13,027 bases of DNA from the NCBI GenBank assembly GCA_030042765.1, contig JASHZA010000113.1, positions 1-13,027 on the forward strand, written 5' to 3'. Each line of letters starts with the position of its first letter. The first letter of the stretch is position 1. Under the pieces are notes generated by a model that saw only the letters and a program-made list of their open reading frames with translations, was not told where the DNA came from and ran no database searches. Shown piece after piece: positions 8,388 through 13,027 of the stretch. A program made the position numbers and the translations under genes. This stretch comes from Candidatus Binataceae bacterium (GTDB lineage Bacteria; Desulfobacterota; Binatia; Binatales; Binataceae).

Positions 8388-8635
8388 GACTCAATTCCTC
8401 CAATTTCTCAGGGATGCCCTGGAGTTTGTGTTCCGCGTTTTGCTCTCCCCGCTCCAGCCCGGACCCAGCCAGTGCGTCCAGCGCCTGCCATCTGCGGCTC
8501 GCCCCCCAGCTCAGAGTATGCACCCGAGCGTATCCGTCAGCTAACCGCCGAATCTCACCCCCAGTCCCTCCCGACGGCAACGCCCCAACGGCTTTGAGCA
8601 GGTGCACGCCCGCTGTTACGAACTGCTGTTGCCGT
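8388..8635. other. Longest intergenic gap, between VOC and pseudopilin genes
   Basis: No convincing gene is seen in these 248 bases. The gap holds the VOC SD sequence, a tiny hairpin just before it (CAGGG 8409-8413 with CCCTG 8417-8421), and one arm plus the loop of the 8573-8636 inverted repeat. Open frames across it are Arg/Pro-rich shadows. No clear -35/-10 pair was found. Confidence 0.5.
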
Positions 8636-8636
8636 C
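8573..8636 (-). repeat. 9-bp inverted repeat just after the pseudopilin stop codon
   Basis: GACGGCAAC (8573-8581) and GTTGCCGTC (8628-8636) are perfect reverse complements, separated by 46 bases. One arm touches the last base of the pseudopilin TAG stop. A T tract does not follow, so it is not a classical terminator; it could stabilise the 3' end of the message or be chance. Confidence 0.4.
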
Positions 8637-9052
8637 TATCCCGGCGCCTTTGCCCTGCCGCCGGCGGTCCCACCAGAGCCAAGGGACTTGAGTATGTAGG
8701 AGTTGCCCTCGTTTTGGTAGAAATATTTGTTTCCCCAAGGATCGAGCGGAATCTTTTTGATGTAAGGACCGCCCCAGCCCTTGGGAACTTTGCCGGTGGT
8801 GGGTGCGGCAATCAATCCTGCCAGTCCTTGGTCGGTGGTCGGATAGCAGCCATTGTCAAGAAAGTAATGGTCAAGCGCGTCTCGAAGCTGCGCTATATCA
8901 GATTCGGCCTTGATCCGGTTTGCCCTGCGGCTGACGCTGCGCAGCTTTAGCGTGACGATGGTCGCAAGCAGACTAATGACCAGAATCGACACTATCAGTT
9001 GGATGCGGGTGAAACCGTCATGAAACCAAGGAAGTCTGCGGCGCATCGTCAT
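8636..9052 (-). CDS. GspG-like type II secretion/type IV pilin-family pseudopilin, divergent
   Basis: A 138-residue pilin-like protein of the type II secretion major pseudopilin (GspG) family. A short basic leader (MTMRRRLPWFHDG) ends in Gly13, and prepilin peptidase would cut before F14. The hydrophobic helix follows (FTRIQLIVSILVISLLATIV). The globular part has the GspG hallmarks LRDALDHYFLDNGCYPTTDQGL (start 57), WGGPYIKKIPLDPWGNKYFY (93-112) and YILKSLGSGG (119-128). Two things are odd. The nearly invariant Glu at +5 of the mature protein is Gln18, and +3 is Arg in place of Leu. The acidic calcium loop that usually follows SLGADG is replaced by GSGGTAGGRAKAPG. No other secretion gene is in the window. 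The start at 9052 gives a normal leader with weak GAGAA upstream; a longer in-frame extension to 9409 overlaps the upstream gene and is Arg-rich, so it was rejected. Confidence 0.82.
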   Translation of the reverse strand: MTMRRRLPWFHDGFTRIQLIVSILVISLLATIVTLKLRSVSRRANRIKAESDIAQLRDALDHYFLDNGCYPTTDQGLAGLIAAPTTGKVPKGWGGPYIKKIPLDPWGNKYFYQNEGNSYILKSLGSGGTAGGRAKAPG

Positions 9053-9141
9053 GTTGAGTTTCTCGTTCAGTCTGATTGCCTTGGTTTCACCATAACACAC
9101 CTGCCCGTAGCCACCTTGAGGCATTTGGGTGGGCCGCAGTG

Positions 9142-9223
9142 TGAGTGAGAGCGACTCGAAATCGGTGCGCACCGCCTGATTGTATCTGACCGGGTGGATA
9201 GGCGGCGCGGGATGAGTGAGAGC
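9142..9223 (-). repeat. Hairpin flanked by 11-bp direct repeats
   Basis: TGAGTGAGAGC occurs twice in the same orientation, at 9142-9152 and 9213-9223. Between the copies, 9168-9177 pairs with 9200-9209; in the - strand transcript this is a 10-bp stem with one G-U pair and a 22-base loop. The element fills the gap between the HATPase-GNAT stop and the pseudopilin start. It may be a terminator without a U tract, an attenuator, or a regulator site. Confidence 0.45.
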
Positions 9224-9228
9224 ACCGT

Positions 9229-10815
9229 TCAGAGTTTCTGCATACCGACGTCGAGCGCGACCCTTGCACCTTCGAGTGTGCGTGCGGTAGTCGACAAGAG
9301 CACACGGTTTCGTGACGCGAGCACTTCTGCAAGGATTCTCGCGCCGTGGTCGGAGGCGATATGAATCACCGCGGGATCGACCTCGATTCGATCCAAAGAT
9401 TGAACGCACAGCAGGTCGCCGGGCTGCATCGCCGGAAACACAGAGGCGAAGCTAAACCCGAGTTCCTCGGTCGCACGACCGAAATGCGCAGTGAGGGGAT
9501 CGGAAAGCGGCATCTCGAGGCGGATCACATTGACATGATGCCGATGGAGGTCGGCGGTCACGTGGAGGATCTCGCGTAGAAAGTCGCGGCCGTATCTCAC
9601 CGCTCGAATCCTGGCAAAGCGTGCGCTCTCCAGCACCGAAACGTTGAGTGAACTGTTTTCCGGCAGGTCATCCAGGTTAAAGCGCTCGGGACCGCGTATC
9701 TCCCGTGCGAGGCGCGCAACACCATAAATCTGGTCCACAATCTCACGATAAATCTCCGGCGGAAAAGCCTGCCGGCGCGTATCCGGGCCCAAGAGCGTAA
9801 AGAAGGGCACTACCGCGTGCCGCTCATGGCGAGCATCAGCCGCAATCCCGCGCATTACTACGCGGTCTTCCTGGGCAGCCAGCAGAACGCCGACTTCATG
9901 ACCTCCCTCCCGCAAGCTCGTCTTTTGGCTTGCAGTATGGACCGTCACCGCCATCCCGAGCATCCCGACCATCCCGGCGCGCTGCCCGCGCTCCCGCTTG
10001 CGGTCACTGAGGCCGTCGGCGATTCCGTGGCCGCGCAGTTCGGGATCCACGACCAGGAATCCGCTGATGCCGACGGGGTCGTCCGGATGCTCACGAGTGA
10101 CCGCTATATGCCCGACAATTCTGCCGTCGGCAAGAATGGCGACGGTTCCGAGATGAAGGCCGGACTGCACCATGGCCGCGCATCTTTCCGGATGATAGAT
10201 AACCTCGTCGGCGACTGGAGCGGTGAAGCCGTAGGTGCGATAGAAGCACGTCGCCACCGCATGGGCGTCCTCGGGAGACATATCGCGAAACCGGATCGAT
10301 AGAGTTGACGCTGCGCCCGGCGACTCTGATGATCCCGCATCGGCTTCCACCTCGGACCTGGTCGCAGTGCCGCCTATGGCCGACTCCTGCAACTGCGACC
10401 TGAACGATTTGCCGAGCAATTTTGCAATCTCGCAACGGTTGCCCTCGCGTCCTTCAAAGCTCGCGTGCAGACGGTCGGCGAACCCGCGGCTCAACAGTTG
10501 AGCCAGCCACCCCTTTGCGCCCGCGGCAGCGTCGATCGCTTCAATCGGGCTGCCGGCATCCTCGATAACGACAACAAATTCTCCCGCACGCTGTTCCAGG
10601 AAGATAAGTGCCTCAGCTTGTTCGTTTGGAGCAAAGGCATGGGAGAGGCGTTCGCTGCACAGCTCCTCGACCGCGAAGCGGAAGCGGATCGATTCCAGCG
10701 GCGAGAGCCCATGGCCCAACGCGAGTCGCTCGATCGCCATGCCGGCGGCGATGACGGCGTCGACGCTACGGACTCTGGCGCGAAATAGTTGATCCCGCTC
10801 CGCTTGCTGTGTCAT
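9229..10815 (-). CDS. RsbW-like HATPase domain fused to GNAT acetyltransferase and a second GNAT-like region
   Basis: A 528-residue protein with three parts. Residues 1-135 resemble the anti-sigma factor/RsbW HATPase fold: an N-box-like helix AVEELCSERLSHAF (48-61), a G1-like EDAGSP (85-90), and a G2-like KGWLAQLLSRGFADRL (101-116). A polar linker (about 136-170) leads to a GNAT N-acetyltransferase domain (about 172-325) with the acetyl-CoA motif LVVDPELRGHGIADGL (254-269). Residues about 400-505 look like the end of a second GNAT-like unit (EELGFSFASVFPAMQPGDLL, 450-469). The N-box position normally held by Asn is Glu55, so ATP binding and kinase activity are doubtful; the domain may only bind a partner. 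Both fold families are cytoplasmic and no signal peptide is seen. ATG at 10815 is chosen because GGGAGGT (10823-10829) lies seven bases upstream; the GTG at 10824 overlaps that SD sequence. It may regulate or acetylate a partner; no target is visible. Confidence 0.8.
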   Translation of the reverse strand: MTQQAERDQLFRARVRSVDAVIAAGMAIERLALGHGLSPLESIRFRFAVEELCSERLSHAFAPNEQAEALIFLEQRAGEFVVVIEDAGSPIEAIDAAAGAKGWLAQLLSRGFADRLHASFEGREGNRCEIAKLLGKSFRSQLQESAIGGTATRSEVEADAGSSESPGAASTLSIRFRDMSPEDAHAVATCFYRTYGFTAPVADEVIYHPERCAAMVQSGLHLGTVAILADGRIVGHIAVTREHPDDPVGISGFLVVDPELRGHGIADGLSDRKRERGQRAGMVGMLGMAVTVHTASQKTSLREGGHEVGVLLAAQEDRVVMRGIAADARHERHAVVPFFTLLGPDTRRQAFPPEIYREIVDQIYGVARLAREIRGPERFNLDDLPENSSLNVSVLESARFARIRAVRYGRDFLREILHVTADLHRHHVNVIRLEMPLSDPLTAHFGRATEELGFSFASVFPAMQPGDLLCVQSLDRIEVDPAVIHIASDHGARILAEVLASRNRVLLSTTARTLEGARVALDVGMQKL

Positions 10816-10822
10816 AGCATCC

Positions 10823-10829
10823 ACCTCCC
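10823..10829 (-). promoter_or_regulatory. Shine-Dalgarno deciding the HATPase-GNAT start
   Basis: On the - strand this reads GGGAGGT, seven bases before the ATG at 10815. It overlaps the alternative GTG at 10822-10824, which therefore cannot be its start. Confidence 0.75.
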
Positions 10830-10905
10830 GCTAGGTCCGAAATCGACAAGCCCGCGTAGTACACTTTTCGGCGCTGCATAAGCAGGTAAGGGTGGCAGGA
10901 CGCAA

Positions 10906-10926
10906 GGCGCGAGTGGCCTCGACGCC
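10906..10926 (-). terminator. Hairpin terminator candidate after the SpoIID gene
   Basis: On the - strand, GGCG-T-CGAG-GCCA-CTCG-CGCC forms an 8-bp GC-rich stem with one bulged T and a 4-base loop. It starts four bases after the SpoIID stop. No T run follows, so it may be a Rho-dependent or 3'-end stabilising hairpin. Confidence 0.5.
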
Positions 10927-10930
10927 AACA

Positions 10931-12151
10931 TCAGAGGCCGACGGTGGTCCCACGATAGTAATGGTTCAAGATTTCTTTGTAGGTCTTGCCGTTATTTGCC
11001 ATGACGGCCGCGCCGATCTGACATAGGCCGACACCATGTCCCCAGCCGGCTCCCCTCAAGACAAAGCGGCCAGACTCTTTGTCCACGACGAATGCAGAGC
11101 TGTAAAGATGCGATCTCGATAAAGCGCGGCGAATTTCCAGTTCCTTACCGACGATGACATAATCGCGTTCCCCGGTTATCTTCAGCCGGGATATTCGGCC
11201 TGAGGGTCCGCGAGCGAGCGCCTGCACGTCGCGGATCGGGCCAAGGTCTACGGTAAGCCTGGATCCGACCAAATCGCCGAGTTCTTCGGGCGTATACGTA
11301 GCTCGCCAGCGATAGAAATCGCGCGTCTCCTGATCGAATCCGGGGAGAACGCGAGAGAGGAGCTCCGCATCGTCCGTGTTGCAGTAGGCCGGCGGGTCGG
11401 AACGTATCCATGCCTCAGAATTGTCAGAGCAAAATTGCCCCGGACCATCGTAGATTGATTCCAGATAAGGAATGTCGTCATCTTCCCAGGCGGTCGCATA
11501 GCGCTCGGTTATTCCGCCGCAGGACTTGGAAAACCGTGCGTCGCAGATCGCGCCGCGGTGACGGAGGAACTCACCGGATGTCGCGCGAACCGCTTCGGCC
11601 GCAGCCGAAGAGAACGCTTTTGTGATGCCCTGATACCGCTGGCAGTGGTCGTCGGCGCAAACGTCGAAATCCGAATGAGCTTCGCGGCCATACCAGCGAA
11701 CGATTTCGTGAGAGTTGAGACACGCACTCTCCCTTATCCCGGAGCGAGACGGATTTTCCTTTGGAAACCAGAGCCAGCTGCGCGAAATCACGGCGTGAGC
11801 TTTCAGCAGGTCAAGAGGACAGGACGCGCTCATCTCGGATGAAATCACGCTCGTGACGTATTCCTCGAGTGAAACATCATTAATCACCGTGAGTCCAGCT
11901 TTTCGTTTCACGATGCGAAAACCCCCACGGAATACTTGGTGCTCCTTGCGTTCCCAATGAAATCCGATTCCGATCGTGACTTCGTCCAGCGCGAACGCGC
12001 ACGATGCCAGGTCCGACGGAGTTAGCGTAACCTCAGAAGAAAATCGGTAGCGCCCGGGAGTGTATGGCTTGCCACAACCATCCACATACTTACCCGTCAA
12101 TTCGACTTCAACAGCCGATTGTCCTTCAATTAGCCCTACAGAAACGTTCAA
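10931..12151 (-). CDS. SpoIID/LytB-domain protein (peptidoglycan lytic enzyme family)
   Basis: A 406-residue protein with the SpoIID/LytB domain. In SpoIID this domain is a lytic transglycosylase that cuts glycan strands lacking stem peptides. Hallmarks are SLEEYVTSVISSEMSAS (residues 94-110) with the likely catalytic Glu106, LLKAHAVISRSW (115-126), DDHCQRYQG (167-175), CGGITERYATAWED (211-224) and GAGWGHGVGLCQIGA (367-381). No signal peptide or membrane segment is seen at the N-terminus (MNVSVGLIEGQSAVEVELTG), which is odd for a cell-wall enzyme; it may be exported by another route or act on a cytoplasmic substrate. The start is TTG at 12151, with GGAGAG (12158-12163) six bases upstream. It overlaps the stop of the preceding gene by four bases, so the two are probably translationally coupled. 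The organism gives no other sign of sporulation here, so a role in wall turnover is more likely than a spore role. Confidence 0.9.
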   Translation of the reverse strand: MNVSVGLIEGQSAVEVELTGKYVDGCGKPYTPGRYRFSSEVTLTPSDLASCAFALDEVTIGIGFHWERKEHQVFRGGFRIVKRKAGLTVINDVSLEEYVTSVISSEMSASCPLDLLKAHAVISRSWLWFPKENPSRSGIRESACLNSHEIVRWYGREAHSDFDVCADDHCQRYQGITKAFSSAAAEAVRATSGEFLRHRGAICDARFSKSCGGITERYATAWEDDDIPYLESIYDGPGQFCSDNSEAWIRSDPPAYCNTDDAELLSRVLPGFDQETRDFYRWRATYTPEELGDLVGSRLTVDLGPIRDVQALARGPSGRISRLKITGERDYVIVGKELEIRRALSRSHLYSSAFVVDKESGRFVLRGAGWGHGVGLCQIGAAVMANNGKTYKEILNHYYRGTTVGL

Positions 12152-13027
12152 GCTACACTCTCCAGCTTCGCGACGACCTGCTGAAACTGACCGTCAGGCA
12201 AAGTGACCTCTCGAAAAATTGCGGCGATGGCGCCACCGGTGATTCTGTCAAAATCCTGCGCCAGCGGCACAACAAATATCCCGCACAAATCCATCGACGC
12301 CGGGCTCACCGTGAGTTCACCCGTGTGAAAGACTTCTGGTCGATGTTTTCCTCGCGGAAACACATATGTGACCCACTCGCCTGTCTCGTGAAAGACCGCA
12401 ATGTTGACCAGTGGTTCTTCTCGCCAGCGGGTCGTCGCCGCGAGTAGGTCGATGGCACGGTCCATTCGATCGATCAAAGCAGATCGATCCCGTCCACGAA
12501 ATAAAAGTACATTTCTTCCGTAGTTCCGCACGGTACCGTCGGGCATCCCGGCGGTATCCTTCTCTATCGGAAGCAATCCTCGCGAGCCTGCCTGAAAGTG
12601 CAGGTGGTCTGGTGCGGAAGCTCCGCATTCCGGACCGTTATAGATAATGAAATATCCAGGCAAGGCCACAGCGAGGTCCAGCATCTTTCCGAACTGGCTC
12701 GCGATGCGCTGCAAGCGGTGCTCCCTGTGAGCAATCGTCAGGTGACGATCCACGATTGGAAACGGATTGCAGTAGATCGTGAAGTCCTGATCAAACTGCA
12801 CACCTTTCTCCTCGGGAGGAAGATTGCCCAAACACAGGAAGCATGGGCGCTTAGCAACCGACTCTCGGTCAACCGGCGCAGTCGTGCTGCCCACGCGATG
12901 GGGAATATGGCGCACGAAGACGTCGAACCAATCGATCCGCACTCGCCGTGTCTTCGCCCTTGCGAGGCCTTCAACGCCATTCGCGAGCAGAGGCCATGCG
13001 GATACCTGCCGCTCAAACAGTTCTTCT
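12148..13027 (-). CDS. DUF4922-type, HIT-like nucleotidyltransferase/phosphorylase, 5' end outside window
   Basis: A protein of at least 292 residues, open to the right edge. The frame continues past the first internal GTG (12942) with EELFERQVSAWPLLANGVEG, which reads like the family N-terminus, so the true start is at or beyond 13027. It belongs to the HIT/GalT-like superfamily, in the group called DUF4922, related to GDP-D-glucose phosphorylase and Ap4A phosphorylase. Visible motifs, numbered from the first complete codon at the window edge, are CFLCLGN (62-68, possible zinc cysteines), NPFPIVDRHLTIAHREH (87-103) and HLHFQAG (142-148). The latter is the HxHxQ active-site motif whose histidine carries the nucleotidyl group in relatives. 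This supports nucleotidyl transfer or phosphorolysis of a nucleotide sugar or dinucleotide, but the substrate is unknown. The stop TGA overlaps the TTG of the SpoIID gene (TTGA), giving a coupled pair. Confidence 0.82.
   Translation of the reverse strand, partial: EELFERQVSAWPLLANGVEGLARAKTRRVRIDWFDVFVRHIPHRVGSTTAPVDRESVAKRPCFLCLGNLPPEEKGVQFDQDFTIYCNPFPIVDRHLTIAHREHRLQRIASQFGKMLDLAVALPGYFIIYNGPECGASAPDHLHFQAGSRGLLPIEKDTAGMPDGTVRNYGRNVLLFRGRDRSALIDRMDRAIDLLAATTRWREEPLVNIAVFHETGEWVTYVFPRGKHRPEVFHTGELTVSPASMDLCGIFVVPLAQDFDRITGGAIAAIFREVTLPDGQFQQVVAKLESVA

Noticed and set aside
8170..8811. 213-residue open frame on the - strand across the VOC/pseudopilin gap
   Set aside because: It overlaps both genes in another frame, with low-complexity Arg/Gly composition and no family similarity.
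9053..9409. In-frame N-terminal extension of the pseudopilin gene to 9409
   Set aside because: It overlaps the HATPase-GNAT coding region and is Arg-rich without similarity, while the start at 9052 gives a normal prepilin leader.
9817..10302. 161-residue open frame on the + strand
   Set aside because: It lies entirely antisense to the GNAT domain of a well-supported gene and shows no recognisable motif.
12738..13016. 92-residue open frame on the - strand near the right edge
   Set aside because: The DUF4922 frame is open across the whole region and carries the family motifs, so this is a shadow.

Overview
This is a moderately GC-rich bacterial window with about 95% coding density. It carries nine recognisable protein genes and no RNA genes, mobile elements or CRISPR arrays. 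The gene content suggests a Gram-negative, probably soil or sediment bacterium with a broad catabolic repertoire: a Tat-exported multicopper oxidase, an amidohydrolase of the D-aminoacylase type, a class III CoA-transferase, a dienelactone hydrolase, a two-domain VOC protein and a GspG-type pseudopilin. An uncultivated lineage of the former Deltaproteobacteria or Binatota type would fit, but that is inference only. The window holds no ribosomal or other phylogenetic marker.

Layout. The left third is on the + strand: the 3' part of a phospholipase C/acid phosphatase family phosphoesterase (2-841), a hairpin terminator (856-891), a CotA-like multicopper oxidase (1023-2696) and an amidohydrolase (2798-4522). 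From 4610 to the right edge all seven genes are on the - strand. In order of transcription these are a HIT-like DUF4922-type nucleotidyltransferase/phosphorylase (open at the right edge), a SpoIID/LytB-domain protein, an HATPase-GNAT fusion protein, a GspG-like pseudopilin, a VOC protein, a dienelactone hydrolase fused to a SnoaL-like domain, and a CaiB/BaiF CoA-transferase. The two blocks converge at 4523-4609.

How the genes may work together. The VOC protein, DLH-SnoaL fusion and CoA-transferase are closely spaced, each with a good Shine-Dalgarno (SD) sequence, and look like one catabolic operon: possibly ring or lactone opening, hydrolysis, then CoA activation. The substrate cannot be read from the sequence. 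The DUF4922 and SpoIID genes overlap by four bases (stop TGA inside TTGA), so they are probably translationally coupled; a hairpin just after the SpoIID stop probably ends that unit. Two genes in the middle are unusual. One is a three-part protein with a degenerate RsbW-like ATPase domain, a GNAT domain and a second GNAT-like region. The other is an orphan pseudopilin whose conserved +5 Glu is Gln and whose calcium-loop acidic residues are gone. A hairpin flanked by 11-bp direct repeats lies between them.

Several starts were moved to fit SD sequences: the amidohydrolase to 2798, the CoA-transferase to 5830, the pseudopilin to 9052 and the HATPase-GNAT protein to 10815. No gene-free stretch exceeds 300 bases. 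The longest, 8388-8635, holds only an SD sequence and two small inverted repeats.
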